From contig JAGTWJ010000002.1 of NCBI GenBank assembly GCA_020064725.1, positions 3,472,001 to 3,536,000 on the forward strand: DNA of 64,000 bases, given 5' to 3'. Of this stretch, positions 34,601-47,337 are shown one piece after another. The translations under genes and the position numbers were made by a program. Positions within the stretch are counted from its first letter, which is position 1, and each line of letters opens with the position of its first letter. Source of the stretch: Drechslerella dactyloides (taxonomy: Eukaryota; Ascomycota; Orbiliomycetes; Orbiliales; Orbiliaceae). The notes under the pieces are model-generated. The model did no database searches, was not told the DNA's origin, and worked only from the letters and a program-made list of their open reading frames with translations.

Positions 34601-37600
34601 GTTAAGTCCGATCAGGATAGGCCACATTTTCCCAATCCGATACGATTGCAAACGTGAGCGCGTATAGGTGCTAGCACCGGACTTGCTGTCTACGGCATGT
34701 GTATACGTACGATCTCCGAGGTGTTATTTGGATTTGGCATATGTGCTCCACACACGTGCGCCTCCAGGATAATCTTAAATCCTGGCAATGCTGAGGGTAG
34801 GCAGTCCACCGGATTCTATATGATCAGGTTCTGCAGTGGCAGTACGTGAAAATTTCAATCAACATATTGCATATCTTCAACTAAGCTGCTAAGCAATATG
34901 CACGCACTAGCTATAACAGCTGATAGTATGAAGTATTATATTCGTGCATATGAAGTAGTGCGCTGTCGTGAAGAAAGTCACGAAATAGCGCAGTAGCACC
35001 GGTGCAGCTGCAGATTCGCTAAAGATCATAGTTGATATGCAATATGAACGCGACTCGCTAGCTCGGGAAGGACTCGAAAGACTATGTCTGGTCTGTTCTG
35101 ATACATCGATGCAGTGTCTGCCCTCGCGAATCCGGATCAATAACCACGATAACTGGTCCCATGAGCACCATACTCGCATTTGGCAAAATATTCCCATCTC
35201 ACTGGCAGCCGAGTTGCGTCTGAATATGCAGCAGGCGCAGCAACTCGATCTCATGAAGACCCATACTGGTCGCGGTGCCAGCCAGTACGCAGAAAGGCCT
35301 CGAAATACGGAGGAAATGTCCGAAGAGAAAAAACAAAAAAGAGAGACAATGGACCAAGTAAGGGCCAATAGGAGGGAAGGCCAGACGGATGGCCTTATCA
35401 ACCTGGTGGTAACGTATAACGGATCCCAGCGGCACTAAGTTAACAAAATGCCAGGCTTGCGTATTTCTTCTTCCTTCTGATTAGCTGCTGTTACATAAAA
35501 TGTCCATTGTGCTGGAGGACGGATAAATGACGGGAACGACTTGGATTTCGCAAGGAACGCAGCCCACGCTTGCTCTATTTCTGTATATTAACTAGCGAAT
35601 CGTCGTGGGACTATTCAAGTTAAATTGCGATGGCTGCCAATCTGCACAATGCACCAGCTAGTCCTGTTCCAGAGCTCACGAAGCGATCGAGCAACGTAAT
35701 GTAAACACTGACACCGAGTATTCTTTAAGTCCGAAGGGCGAGTTAACTGGACTGAGACGTGGAGGATGTTAATTGTTAAATGGGTTGGGATGTCGTGTTA
35801 ATTTGTGCATCCGCTGCAGCCAATGGCAAACGACTCGCAGTGCGGCCGGGACACTTGGTTGCTGACTCACGCCCGCCCGCTTGGCTGGCGAGCGAACTTG
35901 GCCGGGCCCGTTTCAGGCAGAATATACAACAGCGGCGCTTGTGTGGCCGTCAAGCTGAAACGCCATCGGGTATGCTGGCTGCAAGCACGCACGTCCGCAG
36001 GACTTGGGATGTGCACTCGGGCGGACAGCCAACCAGTAGGAAATGGAGTCCGTATGCAATGCGAAGCAATGTAATGTACGGAGTCGAGGCATATGTGCAT
36101 CGACTCGGTACTTTTAGGTAAGAAAGGCGAGCTAGAGGCGTGGAGGGATACATCCCTGTATCCATACATGTTGCAACGGTTGTACGAAGTACATGTACGC
36201 AAGTGTATTTTCCCAGCTAGGAAATAATATATAAAAGATCACATCTTCTGCAAAAATTTTTCCACGACATGACTGCAGGACCAGGCGGCCCCGTGCATCA
36301 CGTGTTTCACAGATGCTTAAGAGTTCTGCACGTCCGGCCGAAGCCAATGCAACGGCGATCATGATCAGGTTTCGTTTCGATCTCACGAGCCCGTTGTTCT
36401 TGACCCTCACCCCGGCCGCTACACAAAATTACACAAGGAACATCGCCTCCCTCGCTTCTTTCTCGAGACGAAAGCGAGCGAACAAACCTGCCGAACGAGA
36501 TGCCTTTGAGTCCGAAACCAGACGGCCCGGATTCTGTGACCCATCGAAATTGGCATTGACCAAAATCGATAGCCTAGCGTCATCCGCGCCACGAGGTAAG
36601 CAAAGCGCCAGTATGTCCGGTGGCATGGTTTCTATCCGATATGATAGCTGGGTGGCAAACTTTGCTGTTCTGATGTAATAAATCCAAGCCAGCCGGTGGG
36701 AGGGAATCGTCGGCAAGCACGGTGAAATTCACCCATTTAAGTTTTGAAGATTAGCGTCTGACCGAATCACATATGTCCCACGCCCGTTAGCAAAAGAAGT
36801 AATGAGCTGAGACATTGTTTCTCCTGCAGGTACCAAGCCCACAAGCCAGTTGTTCCCACATGGAATTGAAGTTCCAGGTAAAAATCGGAGAAAAGTAATG
36901 GGGAGAGCCGCAAAATATCATTATCTGCGGTGTGTTATTGGTGTAAAGAGTACCTCGTCCCACATGATACGCCAGATACTTTCTCTCCTCGCTTGATATT
37001 TGGGTTCCTGCCGCGGAGAAGAAGAAACTGTGCCTCAGAGCATCAAAACCCAATTCATTAAGAAACTCAACGATCCCGGCATCATCAGACTGACCGCGGC
37101 CTTGATGACATTTCTTTTTCTGCCTCCCTGTCCATTGTAGCGAGAAACACTAAAGGGAGTGTGGACCATGCGCGCTCGCCTCAACATTGGGAATTCGCAG
37201 GCGTATCGGCGGAACAAACAACCAAAAAATTTCCCCCATGGCGTCTCAAGAGGCAGAGCTACGACCAGAGAGGACTAGATGCCGCCCTATGGTGGATAGA
37301 GCACACAATAATGGCTGTGCAGGTAAGGCTGTGTCTTGACGCCAAGGATATCAGAATGATAGTTGGGATTGTGAGCCAGCGCATGGCATGGGCCTTGGGG
37401 ACTAATCTAACTGTTACATGCACCGAGGTGGTCGGGCTAATCCCGCCCAATATCGCTACATGTGTGCTTATATTGGAAAACGTACAGGAGAAAGTACCTT
37501 ATAGGTGATATGAATCCCGGTATTTTCTCGCTAGTTGGTGCGGCCGAGGAAAAACTTTTTGCGTTCGCCGACCAACTTCCCTGGTGGGATAAGGGCACCT

Positions 37601-40200
37601 CTTCTGGCGTTGTACCACCTGGAGCAAGTGATGAAAATGTGCTGCAACCTGCACATACGAGCTCGCGAGCTTAGCTGAGTTCCAATGTTCGGGCATCGAA
37701 GCCTTCGTATTCGCTAGAGGGTAGGATGCGAATTATATTATAAGTGTGCAATGTATATATAGAACCGACGTCGCGTCCCGGCCGATGTAGACAGGTGCAT
37801 GACATCGACACATGATGTACGTAATCTAGTGCCTGATTATGGTGCCTTCCGATAAATCGATCTGGACACATAATAGCTCTGCAAATATATGTGTGCAGCC
37901 CTTATATTACGCGCCTAGACTTTACTACTATATAGTTATAGCATTGGTTCGGAGGACGTGGGTCGGATCTGCAGCGGTCTCATCCCTCATACGCGTTCTC
38001 GCGAGCTCGCTGGTTGGTACATATTGGCAGAGCTGAGGGACAAATCAATTGCATTGATGTGACGACTCGGGTGCGAATTAGATTAACGTTACAATTACAC
38101 CGGGTCATGACATATAGAAATATAGCAAATGCGCGAGCGCCTACAGTTGGGCTGGCTCCTGGCCAGACTTTCTTTCCCCGGGTCTATCTACTAGTAAGGT
38201 GTTTAAATGCATCGTGTGCATGTACACATTCTGTCTTATTTAATCGACCTTCCGTTTTGATTTTCTTCTTCTTGTAGCTTCTCCACGACTTGAAGAACTC
38301 GATCTCCATATCCTTTTCTTTTTTCTTTTGGTTCTGATTCTTGAAGTAAGGCACCTATCATATCCACCTGCTCCACGTTTCTCATGCTCTCTCGCTCGAC
38401 TTGACTAAATCTGGTGTGTACAAGTAGCCGTGGCCGCAAATTGCCATCGTGCCATCGTGCGTGACATTATGTCTTTTTGGTACGGTGGGCATGCGCATGG
38501 GTCTAGGACCAAGTTGCAGCACGACGTATACATAATAAAATCCGCCATGCCAGTCGTACGTATCATGATTGGATGTTCACATGATCACACGAATGCGAGA
38601 GCTACTGCATGCAACTTCGAGCTCCAGCTAGAGGAGCCCTAAAAAACCTGCTAGTTGACAGCTCATGCGATGCTCAAAAGTCGTGATGGTGCCTATATAT
38701 GTGCAAGGTATATTGTGATCTGTCATGAGCTCTCTCGACATGGCTGGGGCAGGTTCAGGCACACTTGTGCATACGCCTACCCGATACTCTTGCTTTTGGG
38801 ACCCGATCAGGAAACGCGGCGCTCAATGAAAAATGCAAGTTCACCACATTCATGGCCTTCGAGTGTTTTGTCGGGATCCCTTTCCCTTGACCCATGACAA
38901 TGGCGGTCTTGTCAGGAACACGACCCACCGGTTTTCTTGGCGCTGGATGAGCGTTTCTGCATTGACGGTGAAGTGCGCTAAACCGAGCGTCATGTTAATT
39001 AGGTCGAGCCGGGCCTCTTTTCTGAAAGGTGTGCCAGGCTTTACAAAGACATTTGGGCAGAGGAATCAGCCCTGCAAATGCCTGTCTCATGGCGCACGAT
39101 CATATATGATGGGCGGATTATGCACAGGGACAGAGTTTTCATCTCATCGAGCGTTTGAGATACCGACCGATCCATCCAGTCGTCTGATGATATCAGAGCG
39201 AGAGAATAAAGTTCAGAGCTGTTATCTCTCATGTTGGCATGCAAGGTTGGCAGATTTCTCCAGCAGCTCCCCGTATGTAGACGCAGGTCCGAAAAGAAAC
39301 AACAAAAGGAAAGAAAAGAAGGAAAAAGAAAAAGAAAAGGAAGGAAGACAAGGGCCTACGGACGAGAGGCTTTCGTGATGTCCTCGAGGTCTGGCTTGTC
39401 GCAACCCAATTGCAAGGCCGACTCGAGAAAACGAAAAGATGAAACATCGGTTTGCTTCTGGAGGCTAAGACTGAGCAAGCATATCGCAGGTACAGATACA
39501 TACCTACGTGCGCTCGCTCTTGCATTGAATGGGGGGACAGTTTTTTGTCGAGAAAAGGCAAGAAGTACAGCGTACACAAAGGAACCAATACGCACGACGA
39601 TTATTGCATCCACGCTTAAGCCTGCAGGCGTCCTGCAGGTGAGTGGCACTTGAACGAGACCCTAACAGTTCCGATCCAATCCAGTCACCACCACACCACC
39701 GCTTCTCTTCCTCCGCCAACCTGGACCGCCATTAACACCACCACCACTCCTCCCCCGTCCGCTGTCGTTTGCTGCCTCGATTCGAACCAGCCGGATTGAG
39801 GGTTTAGCTTGCAATCCCGCACACACGGATAGAGGCTACCCGACTCGACTCGAATCGAATCGACCAGTGCCCACCCCGCAAATGCGTTATGATATGATAT
39901 TAAGCATCCATATGATCATCTTATAATCTCCTTAACAACATTGGCTGGCGCTAGCTTGTAAAACCCACCTGCAGCAGCTTGGACTTCCCAAGAGACCACC
40001 ACCAACCTCGAAGCACCTTCTGACCAGTGGCAGTTTCTCAAGGCATCTTCCCCAGGATGTCGTAAACGTCGCGCTGGTGTTCCCGTACCTGACTAGAGGC
40101 TCGAAACCGCTTTCATACAAGCCTGCATGGACTCGGTTGTCGTTCTCCAATTGAATCTCTAGAGCTTTCGTTCTTTTTTTTTTCCTTTCCGTTCTTATAT
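31650..40200. other. Long gene-poor region
   Basis: Eight and a half kilobases without a convincing gene. The best open frames, such as 35037-35438 plus (133 residues, hydrophilic, Lys/Glu/Gln-rich end) and 36313-36678 plus, match nothing I recognise. Simple sequence includes a 14-base A run at 34309-34322, a polypurine tract at about 39289-39350 and CGACTCGAATCGAATCGA near 39845-39866. No CRISPR, rRNA or further tRNA is seen. Non-coding transcripts cannot be excluded. Confidence 0.5.
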
Positions 40201-43200
40201 ATCGAGGCCGCTTCCCGGCTTGTTGGTGCTCAAACGGCGATTATTTTCTTTTTGGCCGGCTTGCATTCAACCCTCTGGTTTTGCTTCCTTTTTTCTTCTT
40301 CCTCCTCTCGACAACAGCTACTTCTCTGTCCCGTTCGTCTCTTCCCCCTTCTGATCTTGCTTCACACACCGGTGGACATGATATCGGTGCCACTGGTGCC
40401 TGAAGAATACCTTTGTTAGCAAATAGAGGTAAGCCACTTCGGAGCCGCTGGTCTCTCACCCACGTTGACGGCCCGAGTACGGCCAACATCTTGGAGGGTC
40501 CGGCCGAGAGGAATCTCCTGTCGCTTCCCTTCTCCCATTGTTCCTTCCTCTACTTCAATTTTTCATAGCAGTGGCGTCGGCGTAAATTTGTGAAACAACG
40601 TCCCGAGCCGATGTAATCTCATGCATCTCCTGTCAAGCTGAGGACAAGCTCGCTGTCCACGGTTGAATTATTGTCCTGTGATCATACGAAACAAGAAAAA
40701 AGAATAAGAGGAAGAAGAAGAACGAGATAGTTACCTGTTGCCCAACCCCCCTGGTTCACCAAAAGGAAAGAGGAGAAAGACCAGGGCAGAAAAATAAATA
40801 TAGATCACGAGTTTGCCAGAGTCTGACGGTTTGATTCACTTAATATCCACAGCTGCCCGTCCTCCCGCCTCTCGATCCCGAGCCAGAGAGACATTTCTCC
40901 GACTTTTGCCACAGCAGAGGACACGCCTCCGGCCTGGCCTCGCAGCTCTCGCAAGCTTCCAGTCGTGGTGTTCAGGTGGATGTGGGGAGGAACCGATCAT
41001 TGACAGTAAAGGTGGTGGCTAGCGGAGGGTGGCAGCAAATATTACTGTGCGTGCAAGTGCAGCAGCATATTAAGACTCCAGCCAAATCGTGACAGAAATA
41101 TCGACCGCTCGGCTGGACCTCCACCATTCCTCCTTCCGTCCCATCTTTAGACTTCCCGCTCGACCTTCGCGAGTCAGCATCCCAGGCTTCATCCATTCCA
41201 GATCTTGGATCCCGGGCTTACATAACCGTCGCAGTCGCGATATACCTACCGCCTACGGCGTCGGCGTCGACGTCGCATCACACCACCGTTCTACGGATCC
41301 GTCAACAGGGGTCTTTCTACGATCCGATCTCCTTCGTCTAACTCCCATCGTTCAGCTTCCTGCGAGGCGAGATCCAGCATTTGTAAGTGTGAGTCCGATA
41401 GTCAAGAGTCTTGCCTATTCGGCTTCTCCCGTCTATCCAATCACGTCGACGTTCGAGGTCTGCCCGGAGAGTCCTTTTCAAATTGGCCGTTGTCTCGCTG
41501 CCTCTTGGCCGTGTACCGTCATCGCTGGGATCTATAAGCCAGCGATTTCGTCCTACAGAGGAATCTGGTTTCTCCCTCGCCACGCTGTCGGCCGGCTGTA
41601 GATGTTTTGGAACGTCCTTCCAGATCCGTCGAACACGTTTCTTTCTTCGCGTCTCCCCCAAGGCGACGTTGTGTATCCATTAGAAACGGCCTTGCCCCCG
41701 AGCTCCTTGGTTCGCTGTTATTTGCCTTTGACGACATCTCGGATCGATCTCTCTATTTTTCTCTTCTACATCCTCATAGTCCAATCATCGACCGCGGATC
41801 ACCAGCTGACGAACCATCTACCTTAACCATCGTCGAAGACTCGGCCCCTAGTGAAAGCATTAAGTTGCCAGAAGCTAGGACGCACAGGAAGACTCGGTAT
41901 ATCGACGACCTCAAGGGTAACATATCAGCTCATCCTCGTTCGCACCGGTGGGTCGAGACGAGAGAGAGAGCACATCCCCCTTGGCAGGTACGCAGCTCCC
42001 TCTCGCCGAGCGCGAAGCGTTCCTCTCTATTTGAGAGACCTATAGACTGATTTGACGTCTTGCTTGAATAGAAAATTATCGATCGTACGTTGCAAGACTC
42101 GAAACGCAGAATACCACGCGGCACCCGATCAGCCACCGGTAAGTACAAAAGCATTCCCAGCATGACTATGACACCGCCACACCAGGTTCCTGGCTCAGTA
42201 TTCGCGAAAACCGTTCGCAAAAGAGTTCTATTTCACTCAGCTAACTCTCAAAGCGCGAGTAGCAGCTTTCAATCCCTGTCTTGGTAGGTAAGCGTTGGGT
42301 TACTCCCCAAGCTTCGACTCCGAACATGCATCGTATTTGATATTTGTTGCGAATTACACCGATTTCTCGTTGCACCAATTGTAAAATTGGCCGCCCACCA
42401 GAAGGATCCGGCTGCGAGCTCCGGGAGCCCGCGACCGGGGATTACTTTCAGGCATTGGTCTGGGCGTGTGAGCCGCGATGCCTGCAAAAGTCTGTTAAGA
42501 TGAAGCGGTCCTGGCACAAATGACCAGTCCTCGACGACTGTTTCAGCAGACGGCCAACCCAGAGACTATACCGGTTTGCCCGGCTTTGACTCTGTCGCAC
42601 CGAGGCGAACCAGAAGCTAACAAGACGCTGTAGCATTCGCAACAAGCGCCGCATCGGGACGGACTCAGTACGCTCCTCACGCCATCACCTATCGCTTTAA
42701 CGAGAAATACGGCCTGCGGCCAGCCAAACCAAATATAACGCGCCCGGGTGTCCGGTGAGCAAGAGGCAGGATCCAGAAGCGGCTTGGATCCCCTCCTCTC
42801 CAAGCGCACGGCTTCACGGGTGAGAAAGCTAGCTCCAAGACGAGATAACGTCAAAGTGTTGCCATGTAGACAAAAGGCTGTCGGGCCGCTAACGAGTGCT
42901 TCTGGACTAGGACTTCGGTGACGACAGAAACATCCATCCTCTTCGACAGACTCGCACCCCCAAACCGTATTTATATTTCCGCCCGAGTATAGCGTACACG
43001 ATATCGATTTTCGACTGTCGAGTGAACTGAATTGCGCATCTGTCTGTGAGCCGACCTGACGTCGCACAAGGTCGAGGCTGCGGGTGAGTTAGAGTTTCCA
43101 GGTCCTGTGCATACCAGTGCATGAGTGTGAATGATCCTTCCTACCTGTTCGCCTGGCTGCCCGTGGGCCGCACACTATTTAATCCCGACTGCCCACGCGC

Positions 43201-45244
43201 GTATTTCTTTTTTTAACCTTGATCCTTTCTTTCTTTTTCCCCCCACCACCGCTCTTTCTCACTCAGTCGGTGATTCCTCTGCCACGCACTGCAGCAACGT
43301 TCGGTGTCGATGCCATCTTTTCCATGCAGCAGAAGCCGAACTGCGATTCCGCGGCTGAGTGATCCCTAAAACCGTCTGCTTGGGCCATCTCTCCACGCTC
43401 GAAGATTCGGCGGCCAAGATTATTACTTGCTTGCTTCCCACCGCCATCTGAAAAGTTCTACAAAGTATCCCGGCCCTACACCTCCCTTTTGCTTTTTCAC
43501 TCTTGTTTTTTTTTTTTTTTTCCAAATTTTTCTTTTTATTGTTTCCCCCTCCCTCCAAAAACCACGAGCCGGGCGCATTAGAACGTTTCTGCATCGCTCC
43601 TCCTCGTTCGTGATCGCTCAGGCACATAGGTTTTTGGACTTCATCAAGTCGTCTCTGCGGTTGTCAGTTTTCTTGAAGGGAGAAACTGACCGCGATACCA
43701 GCCGCCGATTAACGCTCTTGTCTCGCTGGCACAGACCGGGTATAATCCAACCCGAGGGTGATTTTCTTTGTTTCTTTTTTGCCCCCCTTGACGGCACCAA
43801 CGTATTTTCCCAGGCGTCTGGTTTCTGAAGGTACGGACGGGTTTTTCCTTACCATATGAACGAATCGACTTTTGCGTTCCCCCAAATCCTTTTTTCTTTC
43901 GTCTTAGTCGAGACGTTATTTTTCATAGGTTTTTTCCTGCTTGATTTTTTTTAGTTTTTAACCCCCCTTTCTTTCCCGTTTCTTCCGTATTTCTTTTTCC
44001 ATCCTCCGTCCCTCCTCTGCGCTCGTGAACACGCCCTTCTCCTTTCTTTTCCCCCTCGCAAGACACCCGAGACCGTCTACACTCCCAGATAGATCTGATT
44101 ACGGCGGCCGTCAGAGAGGCCCAGCAGCAGCAGTTCGCGGCCTGGCCAGACTGCGCAGGAGCAGCTCCGATCCGTGACCTTGATCTTGGGCCGGCCAGCA
44201 GTTCTTACTTTTTTTTGCCCTCTTCGGCACTACACCCAGATCTATCCGGTATCCACCGCATCTCGCTGGCTTGTGGTCGCCTTTATTAATATTTTATTTT
44301 TCCATATCGTTTTTTCTTATTTTTCTCGAATCAAAACCTCCAGTTGAACCCATCGTGCTTGGGCAACCACGATATTCCAATCCCGGCTTCAGCGGCCTCG
44401 CAGGCGGACCTCGTTCTCGAACCCGCCGGCCAGTCGCTCATGCTTGTGATTTGGCCTGGTCAGCATCCGCGGTCTGACAGAGCCCGCACGGAACCGCCTG
44501 GGATTAGTCACCCGGGCGCATTCATCTAGCATCCTCCCACGGCCGTCTTTTCTTTTCGCCTCCCCCAAGTCTCTTCATTCCTCTCTGCATTTCTCTCGCA
44601 TTCCTGCATCGGCTTCCGTCTCGTGCCGAGTCGCCGCCTCGATCGATCCTTCTTCTTGCCTGGAAACCTCTTCTGCCCTGCTTCGTCATTTCCATCTGAA
44701 TCGAGCATCCCGCCTCTCTTTTAGTTTCATGCACGCGTCGCTGGTTTTCAAGAAGACCTGGTTCTTACACAGTCTTTTCTAACTCGACCTTAGTTGCTGG
44801 ATAATATAGTCCCAAAACGGCCTTTGTTTTTCCAGTTTCTGACTCCATCTTCTCACCCGTTCATCGACACTTCCTCGAACCTACATATAGACACAATACC
44901 ACTACATCCCACTACAACCCCGTACACACACCGTCTGGAGCCGCCACCATCGTACCTACTTCTCACACCATCCACGCAAACGGCGTAAAGCCGACGAATA
45001 AATACACTTAGATCGGTACCCTTAAAAAGCAAGCAAAACGTCGTCGTCAAAGCCCACCCGCGACCACCTCACCTCCCCCTTCCCGCCACACCTTCCCACC
45101 ATACAACCCTTACCGAATCGACAGGCGGCGTCTGGCCCATCCGCAGCGCTGGCGACCACAATAGGCCCTCAGTCGGCCGCGTGGTTTCGACCGTCTGAGC
45201 AGAAGCGCGCCGCCCGGCCCCCGGCGACGTCGTCTTCAAGCAAC
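40201..45244 (+). promoter_or_regulatory. Pyrimidine-rich upstream region and probable long leader of the AZF1-like gene
   Basis: No conserved coding sequence. The plus strand has many C/T tracts (40270-40360, 43195-43260, 43480-43560, 43900-44060, 44540-44720), including a 16-base T run at 43506-43521. Such tracts are usual in promoters and 5' untranslated regions of filamentous-fungal regulatory genes. Several open frames of 100-170 codons (for example 41089-41601 and 41607-42050) overlap each other and look like chance products of low-complexity DNA. Leader introns and upstream ORFs are plausible but cannot be proved from sequence. Confidence 0.45.
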
Positions 45245-46585
45245 ATGCAAATCTCGGGCCTGGTCTATACGCCGCCAGAACTGGCTGGTCGGCAGTCGTC
45301 CACAACACAGTCGCGGGGGCTCATATCGACTCACATGGACGTCAATGGGCACCAGTATCACCAGGAGCATATTCCGGAATTCGAAGCATTCCAGGACACA
45401 TACATGGCGTTTGGCTATCCGAATCTGAACTACAGCCCCGCGTATGCTCCTTCCGGCTTGCACCATGCGTCGGGTATGATGCCTAGCCCATCGTTGCATC
45501 AACAGCAACCACAGCATCAGCAACAACCGCCGCAACCTCCGCAACAGACCCATCAACCGCAACAGACCCATCAACCGCAACCTCAACAACGGGCCCATCA
45601 CCACCCGGGCTTGCATCAACAGCAGCATCACCCCCAGCAGCATCAGCAACAGCACCATCCTCAGCAGCACCAGCAACATAGTCAACTTCCACAACTGCCT
45701 CATGGCGGCTTACAGAACAATTTGCAGAACAGCCTCCAAAATAGCCTCCAGAACAATCTCCAAAATCCCCTGCATAGTTCCTTGCAAAACAACTTGCAGA
45801 ACAATTTGCAGAGCAATCTTCAAAACACGATCCAGGGCAATCTTCAGAGTAACCTGCAGGGTGGTCTGCAAAGCAATCTTCAGAACAATCTCCAAAACAA
45901 CCTCCAGAACAATCTTCAAAATAATCTCCAGAACAACATCCCCAATAATCTGCCTGCTAGCCTCCAAAGCAATCTTCAAAATAGCATTCAGAATAACCTC
46001 CAGAATAACTTGCAAAACAACCTCCAGAACAACCTGCAGAATAACCTCCAGAACAACCTGCAAAGCAATTTGCAGAATAGTATTCAAAATAACCTGCAGA
46101 GCAACCTCCCCAATGGCCTACACCCTAATATTCCCAAGCAAGCCCAAGCCCAACCTCAACCTCAATCCCAACCTCAGCCTCAGCATCCAAGCCTCTCGCA
46201 ACCGCCGCAACCGACACAACCTAAGCCGCAACAGCTTCATCAATCTCTGCACCTACCGGTCCTCCCCGATAAAGTAACAAAATCGGCGAAAGCTCGTGGC
46301 GCTGCTGCTAGGAATACAAAGCCAAAAATCCCGGTGCCCACACCGCCGATGATCAATGCTCGGCCTCCTCCGCCTCAAGTCAGTGCTCCGCCACCGCATG
46401 CAGCACCCCCCCCTCAGCCAAAGCATCACCCTCATCCTCATCCCCAGCTTCCTCAACATTCGCAACTTCACCAGCACCAGCACACTCAGCATCATCATCA
46501 ACCGCAACAGCAACATCAGCAACAGCAGCATCCCCACCCACAGCATCCTCAGCACCAACATCCACAACACCCGCAACATCATCAT

Positions 46586-46620
<35 letters not shown>

Positions 46621-47290
46621 TCATCAGCAACAGCAGCAACAGCAGCATCAACAACCGCAGCCACAACCACAGCCACAACCGCCGCAACATCAGCAACAAC
46701 AGCATCAACAACAACAGCATCAACAACAGCATCAGCATCAGCATCAACACCAACAACAGCAGCAGCAGGTGCAGCAGGTACAGCAGGTACAGGTACAACA
46801 GCAGCAACACCCGCTCCAGCATCAGCATCAACATCAACATCAACAGCAGGTGCAACATCAGCAACAAGTGCAGCAGCAGCAGCAACAGCAGCAAGCGCAA
46901 CAGCAAGCGCAACAACAGCAACAGCAGCAACCGCCGCAATCGCAGCAGCAGAAGCTGCCGGCTCCTGCTAATGTGCCGATACCGGTTCAGACGCCTGCTC
47001 CCCCGCCTGCTCCCGTGGTGCAAGCCCCCCAACCTCCAGCGCCCGCTATAAAGTTTCCAGCACCGACTCCCAGCAAAAACTCGCAAACAGCCCCAATTAC
47101 GAACCCCGAAAATACATTCTCAACACACATCGATCAATTAATGCGAGCTATACAAAGCAAGCAAGATGCTCCCAAAGAATCAGATGCTCCATTCCCGTTG
47201 TCAGTGCCGATGCAGCAGTCTCAATCTCAATCTCAATCTCAGGCTCAAGCTGCGGCCCAAGCTGCAGCCCAGGCTCAAGCTCAAGCTCAA

Positions 47291-47337
<47 letters not shown>

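Noticed and set aside
39780..39870. GGTTCGAATC-like word on the minus strand suggesting a tRNA T-arm
   Set aside because: No complementary T stem, acceptor stem or D arm can be drawn around it. It belongs to a CGAATC-type simple repeat.
41089..42050. Overlapping plus-strand frames of 170 and 147 codons upstream of the Azf1-like gene
   Set aside because: They are in different frames, Ser/Arg/Pro-rich, and lack any recognisable domain. They are more likely leader or intergenic sequence.
45702..46277. Plus-strand frame of 191 codons rich in Thr, Ile and Arg inside the NNLQ array
   Set aside because: It is a frame-shifted reading of the 12-bp repeat and lacks independent support. The NNLQ frame continues into the zinc fingers.
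46253..47086. Minus-strand frame of 277 codons rich in leucine
   Set aside because: It is the antisense shadow of CAG/CAA (Gln) repeats in the zinc-finger gene, where CTG/TTG reads as Leu.
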